From the NCBI GenBank assembly GCA_027659245.1, contig JAQDPW010000001.1, forward strand, positions 136,060 through 200,059: a DNA stretch of 64,000 nucleotides, written 5' to 3'. The notes below the pieces were generated by a model. It was not told where the DNA came from. It made no database searches and saw only the letters and a list, made by a program, of their open reading frames with translations. This stretch comes from Streptococcaceae bacterium AM104-57 (lineage in GTDB: Bacteria; Bacillota; Bacilli; Lactobacillales; Streptococcaceae). Shown piece by piece: positions 21,124 to 34,606 of the stretch. The position numbers were made by a program, and so were the translations under genes. Within the stretch, counting starts at the first letter, position 1. The number at the start of each line of letters is the position of its first letter.

Positions 21124-22626
21124 ATGAAAAAACTAGGCCTACTTTTGGCAAGTCTTGTGACAGTCTTCTTAGTGGCTTGTTCCAATCAAAAACAGGCAGA
21201 CGGCAAATTAAACATCGTCACAACTTTCTATCCTGTCTACGAATTTACCAAGCAAGTAGCAGGGGACACGGCCAATGTCGAACTCTTAATCGGAGCTGGA
21301 ACAGAGCCACATGATTATGAACCATCACCTAAGGCAGTCGCTAAAATCCAAGACGCCGACGCCTTTGTGTATGAGAACGAAAACATGGAAACTTGGGTTC
21401 CCAAATTGTTAGATTCCCTAGATGCGAAAAAAGTAAAAACAATCAAGGCGACTGGAGATATGTTGCTTCTTCCAGGAAGTGAAGAAGAGGAGGACCATGA
21501 CCATGGTGAAGAAGGTCATCATCACGAGTATGATCCTCATGTATGGTTGTCTCCTGCGCGTGCAATCAAACTTGTAGAACATATCCGTGATAGTCTTTCA
21601 GCTGACTATCCAGATAAGAAGGCGACTTTTGAACAAAATGCAGCTGCCTATATCGAGAAATTGCAAGCTCTGGACAAGGACTATACTGAAGGACTTTCTA
21701 GTGCAAAACAAAAGAGTTTTGTGACTCAGCACGCTGCCTTTCGTTATCTAGCCTTGGACTACGGACTCAATCAAGTCTCTATCTCAGGTCTTTCACCAGA
21801 TGCGGAGCCTTCAGCAAGTCGCTTGGCAGAATTGACCGAATATATCAAGAAAAACAAGATTTCTTATATCTACTTTGAAGAAAATGCTTCACAAGCCCTT
21901 GCTAATACACTTTCAAAAGAGGCAGGTGTCAAAACAGATGTCCTCAATCCTTTAGAAAGTCTGACAGAAGAAGATACCAAGGCGGGAGAAAATTATATCT
22001 CTATCATGGAGAAAAACCTCAAAGCTTTGAAACAAACAACAGACCAAGAAGGTCCAGCAATTGAGCCTGAAAAGGCAGAGGATACGAAGACAGTTCAAAA
22101 TGGTTACTTTGAGGATGCAGACGTCAAGGACCGCACTTTGAGTGACTATGCAGGTAACTGGCAATCAGTTTATCCTTTCCTTGAAAATGGGACTCTTGAC
22201 CAAGTATTTGACTACAAGGCTAAATTGACTGGTAAGATGACTAAGGATGAATACAAAGCCTACTATCAAAAAGGTTACCAAACAGATGTAAGCAAGATTA
22301 ATATTACGGATAACACTATGGAATTCATCCAAGGTGGCCAAAGTAAGAAATATACTTACAAGTATGTTGGCAAGAAAACCTTGACTTATAAGAAAGGGAA
22401 TCGTGGAGTACGCTTCCTCTTTGAAGCGACTGATGCAGACGCTGGACAATTTAAGTATGTTCAGTTTAGCGACCACAATATCGTTCCAGTCAAGGCAGAG
22501 CATTTCCATATCTTCTTTGGAGGCACTAGCCAAGAAGCCCTCTTTGAAGAGATGGACAACTGGCCAACTTACTATCCAGATGGCTTATCAGGTCAAGAGA
22601 TTGCCCAAGAAATGTTGGCTCATTAA
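21124..22626 (+). CDS. adcA: Zinc-binding lipoprotein with ZinT domain
   Basis: This 500-aa protein has lipoprotein signal peptide with lipobox LVAC (Cys20). Residues about 28-310 form a cluster A-I solute-binding fold with a His-rich loop (EEEDHDHGEEGHHHEYDPHV) that feeds zinc to the site. The C-terminal ~180 residues are a ZinT domain (YFEDADVKDRTLSDYAGNWQ, HFHIFFGG). This two-domain structure is typical of AdcA. Terminator at 22635 closes the operon. Confidence 0.96.
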   Translation: MKKLGLLLASLVTVFLVACSNQKQADGKLNIVTTFYPVYEFTKQVAGDTANVELLIGAGTEPHDYEPSPKAVAKIQDADAFVYENENMETWVPKLLDSLDAKKVKTIKATGDMLLLPGSEEEEDHDHGEEGHHHEYDPHVWLSPARAIKLVEHIRDSLSADYPDKKATFEQNAAAYIEKLQALDKDYTEGLSSAKQKSFVTQHAAFRYLALDYGLNQVSISGLSPDAEPSASRLAELTEYIKKNKISYIYFEENASQALANTLSKEAGVKTDVLNPLESLTEEDTKAGENYISIMEKNLKALKQTTDQEGPAIEPEKAEDTKTVQNGYFEDADVKDRTLSDYAGNWQSVYPFLENGTLDQVFDYKAKLTGKMTKDEYKAYYQKGYQTDVSKINITDNTMEFIQGGQSKKYTYKYVGKKTLTYKKGNRGVRFLFEATDADAGQFKYVQFSDHNIVPVKAEHFHIFFGGTSQEALFEEMDNWPTYYPDGLSGQEIAQEMLAH

Positions 22627-22634
22627 ATCCAAAC

Positions 22635-22662
22635 AATCCTTCCTACATGGGAGGATTTTTCT
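22635..22662 (+). terminator. Terminator of adcRCBA
   Basis: AATCCTTCC pairs with GGGAGGATT and is followed by TTTTTC. Confidence 0.8.
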
Positions 22663-22756
22663 TGTTTTATTCATCTCTAAGCATCTGGATTGACATTGGC
22701 TGATAAAGGTGTATAATAGATGTAATAAATATAGTTACAACAAAGCGAGGTTTTCT

Positions 22757-23611
22757 ATGGTTTACCAATATAATAGTCAGGTTTATTTGGCTGAAGTAGC
22801 TTTAAATGTCAAGGACTTAGAAAGTCAGACAGCATTTTATCATCAGTTGCTTGGGTTGGAGATTTTGAATCAATCGGAAAAAGAAGTTCTTTTAGGTGCC
22901 GGTGGGAAACCACTAGTTCGGCTAATTAAGACAGATGACAATAGCAATCCTAAGCAAAGTTATGGTCTTTATCATATGGCCCTTCTTTTGCCGACTCGTG
23001 AAGATTTGGCAAATCTTTTTAAACACTTGTTAGACCTGAAGATTCCACTAGTTGGTGGGGCTGATCATGGCTATAGTGAGGCTATCTATCTAGAAGACCT
23101 GGAGGGTAATGGCATAGAACTCTATAGAGACAAGCCAGTGGCGGAGTGGGATATTCGTGAGGACGGGAGAATTATCGGTGTGACAGAAGAACTCTCTGCT
23201 CAAGATATCTACCAACTAGGAAAAGAAATAGAGCCTTTTGCAATCGCAAGTGGGACTCGTATGGGCCATGTTCATCTATCTGTTAAAAATAGTCTAGAAT
23301 CGAGCTCTTTCTACCAAGAGTCTCTTGGTCTTGAGGATAAATTCACGATTCCACATGCCAGTTGGATAGCATCAGGGGCTTATCACCATCATCTAGCTGT
23401 AAATGAATGGGGTGGCAAAAACTTAGTTCGACGTAAGCATGGAATGATGGGACTAGCCTACTATGTGGTTGAAGTTGAGAATAAGGAGTTTTTGGTCAAT
23501 TTGTTTACGCAAGCACAGGATAGGCAAGGGCAATTTCAATGGATTTCCTCTTCTGAATTCTCCGTTACAGATAAAGACAGCATTGTTACGAGAGTGAGAG
23601 TGGAGAACTAG
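22757..23611 (+). CDS. VOC-family dioxygenase (CatE-like)
   Basis: This 284-aa protein has two glyoxalase/vicinal-oxygen-chelate modules (about 5-125 and 175-280): VALNVKDLESQTAFYHQLLGLE and HVHLSVKNSLESSSFYQESLGL. Candidate metal ligands are His, His and Glu in YHMALL, GNGIELYRD and MGHVHLSV. It resembles B. subtilis CatE (catechol 2,3-dioxygenase), but streptococcal substrate is unknown. Promoter TTGACA (22690) / TATAAT (22712), 16 bp apart. ATG 22757 chosen (GCGAGG upstream). Confidence 0.85.
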   Translation: MVYQYNSQVYLAEVALNVKDLESQTAFYHQLLGLEILNQSEKEVLLGAGGKPLVRLIKTDDNSNPKQSYGLYHMALLLPTREDLANLFKHLLDLKIPLVGGADHGYSEAIYLEDLEGNGIELYRDKPVAEWDIREDGRIIGVTEELSAQDIYQLGKEIEPFAIASGTRMGHVHLSVKNSLESSSFYQESLGLEDKFTIPHASWIASGAYHHHLAVNEWGGKNLVRRKHGMMGLAYYVVEVENKEFLVNLFTQAQDRQGQFQWISSSEFSVTDKDSIVTRVRVEN

Positions 23612-23697
23612 GAGTCTTTATCTTTAAAATAAGTGCTCCTTTTGACAAAGGTCTGTATTAGAGATATAATGTAGAAAAATCGTTTAAGGATAAAGAT

Positions 23698-23955
23698 ATG
23701 ACAAAATCAAAGTACATTACACGTCTAAAACGCTCGGAAGGTCAATTACGAGGTATTCAAAAAATGATGGAGGAAGAGCGTGATTGTGTCGATATCATTA
23801 CTCAATTAACAGCAGTGCGATCCAGTGTTGATCGTATTATTGAACTGATGATAACGGAGAATTTAACATCTTGTATTAACGACCCTCTAGAGGATCCTCA
23901 AGCACAGAAGGAACGTTTAGAAAAAGCTGTTCAATACTTGATTAAACGTAAGTAA
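23698..23955 (+). CDS. CsoR/FrmR-family repressor, CstR-like persulfide sensor
   Basis: This 85-aa all-helical DUF156 protein has first conserved Cys in ERDCVDIITQL and second in ENLTSCIND. In copper-sensing CsoR a His stands four residues before the second Cys; here it is Asn (ENLTSC), which favours CstR, the sulfur-transfer type that reacts with persulfides through its two Cys. The neighbourhood of rhodaneses supports this. Own promoter TTGACA (23642) / TATAAT (23665), 17 bp apart. A matching operator lies at 26435. Confidence 0.82.
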   Translation: MTKSKYITRLKRSEGQLRGIQKMMEEERDCVDIITQLTAVRSSVDRIIELMITENLTSCINDPLEDPQAQKERLEKAVQYLIKRK

Positions 23956-23994
23956 TAAAAAACAAACGTTTCTCCTAAATAGTGAACAAATGAT

Positions 23995-24102
23995 TATAGT
24001 TGATTGAAATAAGATATGAACAAAGAGGTTAGGAAAGTCAAAACAATCTCTAATAAATGTTTTAGAATCCATGGCGTACTACTCTAAGTTCAATCCACTA
24101 TA
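23995..24102 (-). repeat. RUP-like element, copy 2 (108 bp)
   Basis: TATAGTTGATTGAAATAAGA to TTCAATCCACTATA, in the opposite orientation to copies 1, 3 and 4. It lies between the convergent cstR-like and rhodanese genes. Confidence 0.7.
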
Positions 24103-24155
24103 AAAGAGCAGTTGGTTTTCTTGAAATTAGACCAATTGCTCTTTTTGAATTTTAT

Positions 24156-24452
24156 TTATTCAACATCACCAGGCCAAGCATTCATGCCACCTTCTACATT
24201 TGTGACGTTGAGCCCTTGGGCGCTGAGAAATTGGCAGGCAGATGCAGAACGTACTCCACCTTGACAGATGACATGGTATTCATGGTCCGGTTTGAGTTCT
24301 TTGTAGCCTTGCTCCAAGGTACTTAACGGAAGATTTTTGGCACCTGGTGCATGTCCTGCTTGGAATTCATGTACTTCACGGACATCGATAAGATCTAGAT
24401 TTTCATGTTGGTATTTTTCATAAAAGTCAGCCATGCTGATATTAGTTACCAT
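24156..24452 (-). CDS. Single-domain rhodanese
   Basis: This 98-aa sulfurtransferase domain has active-site Cys in YHVICQGGVRSASAC and the LIDVREVHEFQAGHAPGAKNLPL motif. It would carry sulfane sulfur as a Cys persulfide. It overlaps the CoA-disulfide reductase gene by 11 bp and is last in an operon of three genes on the minus strand. Confidence 0.92.
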   Translation of the reverse strand: MVTNISMADFYEKYQHENLDLIDVREVHEFQAGHAPGAKNLPLSTLEQGYKELKPDHEYHVICQGGVRSASACQFLSAQGLNVTNVEGGMNAWPGDVE

Positions 24453-26097
24453 ATTCTACTCCTTCTGGATTAGCCATTTTGTATAGTGAATAAGCGCCGT
24501 CAAGGTTTTGGACGGTAAATCCTGCTTGCTTGAGGATACGCTCAGCGATATAGCTGCGCAAACCACTGTGGCAGCTAACGATGTAAGCTTGGTTCTTGTC
24601 TAGTTCATCCAAGCGTTCCCGTAGTTCGTTTAGGGGGATGTGGATGGTGTCGACTTTGAGTCGACCACTCTGAAATTCGCTACTGGTCCGTACATCTAGA
24701 AATTTCTTACCCTTAGCCAGTTCGTCTTCGAGCTGGTACCATTGAATATTGTCGCTTAAACCTTCGATAAGGTTCAAGGCTGCGTAACCCAGCATATTGA
24801 CGGGATCCTTGGCGGAGCCAAATGGTGGCGCATAGGTAAACTCTAACTCTGGTAAGTCAAAGACGGTGAGATTTCCCTTGATAGCAGTTGCTAGGATATC
24901 GATTCGCTTGTCAACGCCTTTCTTCCCAATTCCTTGGGCACCATAGATTTTTCCAGTGGTCGGGTCAAAGAGGAGTTTCAAGATCATATCAGTAGCGCCA
25001 GGATAATAACCGGCGTGGTCTTTTCCGCTGACATGAAGTGCCTTGTAAGGAAGTTGATTCATGCGAAGGATACGCTCGCTGAGACCAGTCGAAGCAGCTG
25101 TCATATCAAAGGCACGAACGATAGCAGTGCCGATACTGCCCTTGTTCGTATGCCCGAGTCCTGCGATGACGTCCGCCACTTGGCGGCCTTGACGATTGGC
25201 AGGAGAAGCTAGTGAGATGAGAGCGTCTTGGCCCGTAATCTCTTGCTTAACGACGATGGCATCTCCAACTGCAAAAATATCTTTTTGACTGGTTTCGTAA
25301 TGTTCATCGACCAGGATCCCACCGCGAAGTCCCAGTTCAATCCCTGCAGCTTTGGCCAGACCGTTTTCAGGTTCAACACCGACAGAAAGGATGGTGAGGT
25401 CAGAAGTGATCTTTTGACCGTTTTCGAGAACTATAATTTTTCCTTGGTCTTCAAATCGAGTCGCAGACTGGGAAGTGATAACGCGGACGCCGTTTTTGAC
25501 CAATTCTGCTTGGACAAAGGCCGCCATTTCGTGATCTAATGGTGGCAAGACATGGGGTGCTTTCTCAACAATAGTAACTTGCAAGCCACGTTTTGCCAGA
25601 TTTTCAGCCATTTCAAGCCCGATAAAGCCTGCACCGATGACGACAGCTTCTTTTGGATGATTGTCCAAGGCTGCCATAATTTCATCGAGATCGGGAACAT
25701 TGCGAAGCGTGTAGGTATTATTAGCTTCTGCCAAACCTTCAATGGCAGGCACGAACGGTTTAGCTCCTGGAGAGAGGATCAGCTTGTCATAGCTTTCTGT
25801 GAATTCTTGTCCATCATGGCGAACAGTCACAGTATGCTCTGCTGGCGAAATGCTGATGACCTCATGGAAAGGTCGCACATCGAGATTAAAGCGTGCCTTG
25901 AGACTTTCAGGAGTTTGGACTAACAAATCTTCCCGCTTAGAAATTTCTCCTGAAACATAGTAAGGAAGTCCGCAGTTTGCAAAGGAAACAAAGGGACCTT
26001 TCTCAAAAATAGTGATTTCAGCGTCTTCCATGAGACGTCTGAGGCGGGTTGCTGCAGACATTCCGCCTGCAACCCCCCCGATAATGATAATTTTCAT
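24442..26097 (-). CDS. CoA-disulfide/persulfide reductase with fused rhodanese domain
   Basis: This 551-aa flavoprotein has N-terminal FAD fold (IIIIGGVAGGMSAATRLRR), single redox Cys in FVSFANCGLPYYV as in CoA-disulfide reductases, NAD fold (AVVIGAGFIGLEMAENLAKRG), and FAVGDAI. Residues about 460-545 form a rhodanese domain with active Cys in YIVSCHSGLRSYIAERIL. Such CoADR-RHD proteins reduce CoA disulfide or CoA persulfide and polysulfide with NAD(P)H. Start ATG has AAGGAG upstream. Middle gene of the sulfur operon. Confidence 0.92.
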   Translation of the reverse strand: MKIIIIGGVAGGMSAATRLRRLMEDAEITIFEKGPFVSFANCGLPYYVSGEISKREDLLVQTPESLKARFNLDVRPFHEVISISPAEHTVTVRHDGQEFTESYDKLILSPGAKPFVPAIEGLAEANNTYTLRNVPDLDEIMAALDNHPKEAVVIGAGFIGLEMAENLAKRGLQVTIVEKAPHVLPPLDHEMAAFVQAELVKNGVRVITSQSATRFEDQGKIIVLENGQKITSDLTILSVGVEPENGLAKAAGIELGLRGGILVDEHYETSQKDIFAVGDAIVVKQEITGQDALISLASPANRQGRQVADVIAGLGHTNKGSIGTAIVRAFDMTAASTGLSERILRMNQLPYKALHVSGKDHAGYYPGATDMILKLLFDPTTGKIYGAQGIGKKGVDKRIDILATAIKGNLTVFDLPELEFTYAPPFGSAKDPVNMLGYAALNLIEGLSDNIQWYQLEDELAKGKKFLDVRTSSEFQSGRLKVDTIHIPLNELRERLDELDKNQAYIVSCHSGLRSYIAERILKQAGFTVQNLDGAYSLYKMANPEGVEYGN

Positions 26098-26117
26098 TGA
26101 CTTACTCCTTTATATAT

Positions 26118-26423
26118 CTAGATGACTTTACCTGTCCAAGCGCTCATACCGCCTCGGACATTGATAACATCATAGCCTTTTTTCTTAAGCTTTTTCGCAG
26201 CCATCTTACTACGCACACCAGAATGACAAATGACATAGAGTGTTTCTTTTGTCGCTGGTGTATAAGATCCAATTTCGGTTAGAGGGACATTTTTAGCATT
26301 TTTGATATGCCCTCTACGGAATTCCGTAGGCGTTCGAACGTCCAGTAGCTGAATGGGTTCTCTGAGTTTAGCTTCTAACTCGCGGGTAGAAATACTGTTA
26401 ATTTTTGTAAATAAGTGAAACAT
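26118..26423 (-). CDS. Single-domain rhodanese (first gene of sulfur operon)
   Basis: This 101-aa protein has DVRTPTEFRRGHIKNAKNVPL and active-site Cys in LYVICHSGVRSKMAAKKLKK. ATG 26421-26423 follows GGAGG; the longer TTG start at 26435 is rejected because it would include the ribosome-binding site. The operator lies about 12 bp before the start. Confidence 0.92.
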   Translation of the reverse strand: MFHLFTKINSISTRELEAKLREPIQLLDVRTPTEFRRGHIKNAKNVPLTEIGSYTPATKETLYVICHSGVRSKMAAKKLKKKGYDVINVRGGMSAWTGKVI

Positions 26424-26434
26424 AGGCACCTCCA

Positions 26435-26483
26435 AATATACCCTTATGGGGTATATTAAACCATGAAGTCAAGCTTTTGTCAA
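26435..26483 (-). promoter_or_regulatory. Promoter and CstR-type operator of the rhodanese operon
   Basis: Read on the minus strand: -35 TTGACA (26478-26483), 17-bp spacer, -10 TTTAAT (26455-26460). Overlapping the -10 and start site is a perfect palindrome, arms AATATACCC (26435-26443) and GGGTATATT (26449-26457), 5 bp apart. CsoR/CstR operators are of this C-run/G-run TACCC-GGGTA type. Confidence 0.8.
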
Positions 26484-26705
26484 GCAAGTTGAATTGATTA
26501 GTATTGTATCTTTTTCAGTAAGTCGTTTGATTCTTTTTCGGTATACAAGATGCCAACTTACAAACTAAAGAGAGAATTTTTTTGTTGGTCGGTAGGTTAA
26601 TGAATAGAACCTGTCCTATTTATTCAACAACTAGTTTTCTAGAAAATTACCTTTTCTGAAAACAAGTCCCATCAATATTGCAGGCAAAAAAATCGTTCGA
26701 AACCC

Positions 26706-26840
26706 TTGAAAAATTAGAGAAAATCGGGTATAATATGAATAATCATTTGTCGTAGGTTTTGTCTGAAATATTGTCCAGACAAGGCTCACAGCAGTTAAAT
26801 CTTCTGAAAAAGTCAGATTTAGCTGCTCTTTTTGTGCTTT
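26706..26840 (+). promoter_or_regulatory. rpoBC promoter and leader with internal terminator
   Basis: -35 TTGAAA (26706) and -10 TATAAT (26729) have a 17-bp spacer. Downstream are a GTCTG/CAGAC hairpin (26761-26780) and a 12-bp stem GCAGTTAAATCT (26791-26802) with AGATTTAGCTGC (26815-26826), followed by TCTTTTTGTGCTTTTTTT. No gene lies between promoter and hairpin, so transcripts would stop after about 90 nt unless read-through occurs. From 26484 to 26700 I see nothing. Confidence 0.7.
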
Positions 26841-26988
26841 TTTTCAGGATTTTGAGCATTTGTAACAAAGACTTAAAGATTCTGAAAATTTATCAAGAGG
26901 ACACGGTGATAAGGGTTTTTAAAACCATATGACGATTAGAAAAGCCTGATTGACAAGGCTTGGAACTTATTTACAAAGGAGAATCATC

Positions 26989-30591
<3,603 letters not shown>

Positions 30592-30623
30592 GTAGCTCAC
30601 TTAGAATAGAAAGGGAAGAAATA

Positions 30624-33600
30624 GTGGTTGACGTAAATCGTTTTAAAAGTATGCAAATCACACTAGCTTCTCCAAGTAAAGTCCGTTCATGGTCTTATGG
30701 AGAAGTCAAAAAACCTGAAACAATCAATTACCGTACGTTGAAACCAGAACGTGAAGGACTCTTTGATGAAGTTATCTTTGGACCTACAAAAGACTGGGAA
30801 TGTGCTTGTGGAAAATACAAACGCATTCGTTATAGAGGGATTGTTTGTGACCGTTGTGGTGTTGAAGTAACGCGTACAAAAGTTCGTCGTGAACGTATGG
30901 GACACATCGAGTTGAAAGCTCCTGTATCTCATATCTGGTATTTCAAGGGGATTCCAAGCCGTATGGGCTTGACCCTTGATATGAGTCCTCGTGCACTTGA
31001 GGAAGTTATCTACTTTGCAGCTTATGTGGTGATCGATCCGAAGGATACACCACTTGAGCACAAATCAATCATGACAGAGCGCGAATACCGTGAGCGCTTG
31101 CGTGAGTATGGTTATGGATCATTCGTTGCCAAAATGGGTGCCGAAGCCATCCAAGACCTTTTGAAACAAGTAGATCTTGAAAAAGAAATTGTTGAACTCA
31201 AAGAAGAGTTGAAAACAGCGACTGGACAAAAACGTGTCAAAGCAATCCGTCGTTTGGATGTTTTGGATGCCTTTTACAAGTCTGGAAACAAACCTGAATG
31301 GATGATTCTCAACATCCTTCCGGTTATTCCACCAGATCTTCGTCCAATGTTGCAGTTGGATGGTGGCCGTTTTGCCTCATCTGACTTGAATGACCTTTAC
31401 CGCCGTGTTATCAACCGTAACAACCGTTTGGCTCGTTTGCTTGAGTTGAATGCACCAGGTATCATCGTTCAAAATGAGAAGCGTATGCTTCAAGAAGCAG
31501 TTGACGCTTTGATTGACAATGGACGTCGTGGTCGTCCAATCACAGGACCAGGTAGCCGTCCACTGAAATCATTGAGCCACATGCTTAAAGGTAAACAAGG
31601 ACGTTTCCGTCAAAACTTGCTCGGTAAACGTGTTGACTTCTCAGGACGTTCCGTTATCGCCGTTGGTCCAACGCTTAAGATGTACCAATGTGGTGTGCCA
31701 CGTGAAATGGCGATCGAGCTCTTTAAACCATTCGTGATGCGTGAAATTGTCGCTCGTGATATCGTGCAAAACGTTAAAGCGGCTAAACGCTTGGTGGAAC
31801 GCGGAGATGAGCGTATCTGGGATATTCTTGAAGAAGTGATTAAAGAACACCCAGTGCTCTTGAACCGCGCACCGACCCTTCACCGTTTGGGTATCCAAGC
31901 CTTCGAGCCAGTCTTGATTGATGGTAAGGCCCTTCGCTTGCACCCACTTGTCTGTGAAGCCTACAATGCCGACTTTGACGGGGACCAAATGGCCATCCAC
32001 GTACCGCTTTCAGAAGAAGCCCAAGCAGAAGCTCGTATCTTGATGCTTGCTGCTGAGCATATCTTGAACCCTAAAGATGGTAAACCAGTTGTTACTCCAT
32101 CTCAGGACATGGTTTTGGGTAACTACTACTTGACTATGGAAGAAGCTGGTCGTGAAGGCGAAGGTATGGTCTTCAAGGACCGTGACGAAGCTGTTATGGC
32201 TTACCGTAATGGTTATGTTCACCTCCACTCACGTGTTGGTATCGCAACAGATAGCCTTAACAAACCATGGACAGAAGAGCAAAAACATAAAGTCTTGCTT
32301 ACAACTGTTGGTAAGATTCTCTTCAACGATATCATGCCAGAAGGCCTACCTTACTTGCAAGAGCCAAACAATGCCAACTTGACAGAAGGCGTTCCGGATA
32401 AATACTTCTTGCCACTGGGTGGAGATATCAAGGAAGCTATCAGCAAACTTGAACTGAACCCACCATTCAAGAAGAAAAACCTTGGAAATATCATCGCTGA
32501 AATCTTCAAACGTTTCCGTACGACAGAAACATCTGCCCTACTTGACCGTATGAAGAACCTCGGTTACCACCACTCAACTCTTGCAGGTTTGACAGTGGGT
32601 ATCGCCGATATTCCAGTTGTTGAAGACAAGGCTGAAATCATCGAAGAATCACACAAACGTGTAGAACAAATCACCAAACAATTCCGTCGTGGTATGATCA
32701 CAGACGACGAACGCTACAATGCTGTTACAGCTGAATGGCGTGCTGCTCGTGAAAAATTGGAGAAACGCTTGATCGCCAACCAAGATCCGAAGAACCCTAT
32801 CGTTATGATGATGGATTCTGGAGCTCGTGGTAACATCTCAAACTTCTCACAGCTTGCCGGTATGCGTGGTCTGATGGCTGCTCCGAACGGACGTATCATG
32901 GAATTGCCAATCCTTTCAAACTTCCGCGAAGGTTTGTCAGTACTCGAAATGTTCTTCTCAACTCACGGTGCGCGTAAAGGTATGACCGATACGGCCCTTA
33001 AGACAGCCGACTCAGGTTACTTGACTCGTCGTTTGGTTGACGTTGCACAAGACGTTATCATCCGTGAGGATGACTGTGGAACAGACCGTGGTCTCTTGAT
33101 CCGTTCTATCGCAGAAGGAAAAGAGATGATCGAGTCTCTTGAAGAACGTCTCAACGGTCGTTACACTAAGAAAACTGTTAAACATCCGGAAACTGGTGCA
33201 GTGATTATTGGTCCAAATGAATTGATCACAGAAGACAAGGCGCGTGAAATTGTCAATGCTGGTGTGGAAGAAGTGACTATCCGCTCTGTATTTACATGTA
33301 ACACTCGTCATGGTGTCTGCCGTCACTGTTATGGTATCAACTTGGCGACTGGTGATGCGGTTGAAGTTGGTGAAGCAGTTGGTACAATTGCTGCCCAATC
33401 TATCGGGGAACCTGGTACACAGCTTACAATGCGTACCTTCCACACGGGTGGGGTTGCCTCAAATACCGATATCACTCAGGGTCTTCCTCGTGTCCAAGAA
33501 ATCTTTGAAGCCCGCAATCCTAAAGGGGAAGCGGTTATCACAGAAGTCAAAGGACAAGTTACTGCTATAGAGGAAGATGCTTCAACTCGTACCAAGAAAG

Positions 33601-34286
33601 TCTTTGTTAAGGGTGAAACTGGCGAAGGTGAATACGTGGTACCATTTACAGCTCGTATGCGTGTTGAAGTTGGGGACCAAGTCTCTCGTGGTGCAGCATT
33701 GACAGAAGGTTCAATCCAACCAAAACGTCTCCTTGCAGTTCGTGATGTCTTGTCAGTTGAAACTTATCTTCTCGGTGAAGTACAAAAAGTTTACCGTAGC
33801 CAAGGGGTAGAAATCGGTGACAAACACATCGAGGTAATGGTTCGTCAAATGATCCGTAAAGTTCGTGTTATGGATCCAGGAGACACAGATCTTCTCATGG
33901 GTACCCTCATGGATATCAATGACTTTACAGATGCCAACAAAGATGTCCTGATCGCAGGTGGAGTACCAGCGACAGGTCGTCCAGTTCTTATGGGAATCAC
34001 CAAAGCCTCACTTGAAACAAATAGTTTCTTGTCAGCGGCTTCCTTCCAGGAAACAACTCGTGTCCTTACAGACGCAGCTATCCGTGGTAAGAAAGACCAT
34101 CTCCTTGGACTTAAAGAAAATGTTATCATCGGTAAGATCATCCCAGCTGGTACAGGTATGGCACGTTACCGTAACCTTGAACCACAAGCAGTCAACGAAG
34201 AGTCTTACCTAGCATCTTCACAAGAAGAAGCTCCAGTAGATATGACTGTAGAAGAAGTCGTTGAAACTGTTGAAGTAAGTGAATAA
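30624..34286 (+). CDS. rpoC: RNA polymerase beta' subunit
   Basis: 1220 aa beginning at GTG 30624. Zinc finger [20 protein letters not shown] near the N-terminus, the active-site Mg motif [10 protein letters not shown], the bridge/trigger-helix region [18 protein letters not shown] and [19 protein letters not shown], and the second zinc site [13 protein letters not shown] are all present. A strong terminator follows at 34361. Confidence 0.98.
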   Translation: MVDVNRFKSMQITLASPSKVRSWSYGEVKKPETINYRTLKPEREGLFDEVIFGPTKDWECACGKYKRIRYRGIVCDRCGVEVTRTKVRRERMGHIELKAPVSHIWYFKGIPSRMGLTLDMSPRALEEVIYFAAYVVIDPKDTPLEHKSIMTEREYRERLREYGYGSFVAKMGAEAIQDLLKQVDLEKEIVELKEELKTATGQKRVKAIRRLDVLDAFYKSGNKPEWMILNILPVIPPDLRPMLQLDGGRFASSDLNDLYRRVINRNNRLARLLELNAPGIIVQNEKRMLQEAVDALIDNGRRGRPITGPGSRPLKSLSHMLKGKQGRFRQNLLGKRVDFSGRSVIAVGPTLKMYQCGVPREMAIELFKPFVMREIVARDIVQNVKAAKRLVERGDERIWDILEEVIKEHPVLLNRAPTLHRLGIQAFEPVLIDGKALRLHPLVCEAYNADFDGDQMAIHVPLSEEAQAEARILMLAAEHILNPKDGKPVVTPSQDMVLGNYYLTMEEAGREGEGMVFKDRDEAVMAYRNGYVHLHSRVGIATDSLNKPWTEEQKHKVLLTTVGKILFNDIMPEGLPYLQEPNNANLTEGVPDKYFLPLGGDIKEAISKLELNPPFKKKNLGNIIAEIFKRFRTTETSALLDRMKNLGYHHSTLAGLTVGIADIPVVEDKAEIIEESHKRVEQITKQFRRGMITDDERYNAVTAEWRAAREKLEKRLIANQDPKNPIVMMMDSGARGNISNFSQLAGMRGLMAAPNGRIMELPILSNFREGLSVLEMFFSTHGARKGMTDTALKTADSGYLTRRLVDVAQDVIIREDDCGTDRGLLIRSIAEGKEMIESLEERLNGRYTKKTVKHPETGAVIIGPNELITEDKAREIVNAGVEEVTIRSVFTCNTRHGVCRHCYGINLATGDAVEVGEAVGTIAAQSIGEPGTQLTMRTFHTGGVASNTDITQGLPRVQEIFEARNPKGEAVITEVKGQVTAIEEDASTRTKKVFVKGETGEGEYVVPFTARMRVEVGDQVSRGAALTEGSIQPKRLLAVRDVLSVETYLLGEVQKVYRSQGVEIGDKHIEVMVRQMIRKVRVMDPGDTDLLMGTLMDINDFTDANKDVLIAGGVPATGRPVLMGITKASLETNSFLSAASFQETTRVLTDAAIRGKKDHLLGLKENVIIGKIIPAGTGMARYRNLEPQAVNEESYLASSQEEAPVDMTVEEVVETVEVSE

Positions 34287-34360
34287 GTAGATGTTGCTTA
34301 AGATCTGAGATGAAAAGATTAATCATTCACTATAGATTCTTAAGAAGGATCCACTAGATA

Positions 34361-34418
34361 AAAAAGCGAACAAGGCAGAATTCTGATTGTCAGAAAACTG
34401 GCTTTGCTCGCTTTTTTT
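34361..34418. terminator. Terminator of rpoBC
   Basis: Outer stem AAAAAGCGA / TCGCTTTTTTT with a long inner part that also pairs (CAAGGC with GCTTTG, CTGATTGTCAG). Confidence 0.85.
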
Positions 34419-34440
34419 ATTTAAGGTTAGACTTGTGTTT

Positions 34441-34547
34441 TATAGTAGATCAAATACAAAACAGTACACTGTGAATTCTAAAAAAATGCTAGAAATTGAC
34501 TTAACTGCTCTAGTAAATTTGTTCAGATTTTATTTCATTTCACTATA
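34441..34547 (+). repeat. RUP-like element, copy 3 (107 bp)
   Basis: TATAGTAGATCAAATACAAA to TTTCATTTCACTATA, 107 bp, in the gap between rpoC and the acetyltransferase gene. More diverged than the other copies in the middle. Confidence 0.65.
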
Positions 34548-34606
34548 ATTTGCTCTAGATTCAAAACTATGCTACAATCATCTAAAATAAGCAAGAAAGA
34601 AATAAC

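Noticed and set aside
24934-25923. Plus-strand frames opposite the CoA-disulfide reductase gene.
   Set aside because: Antisense shadows; the minus-strand gene has full motifs.
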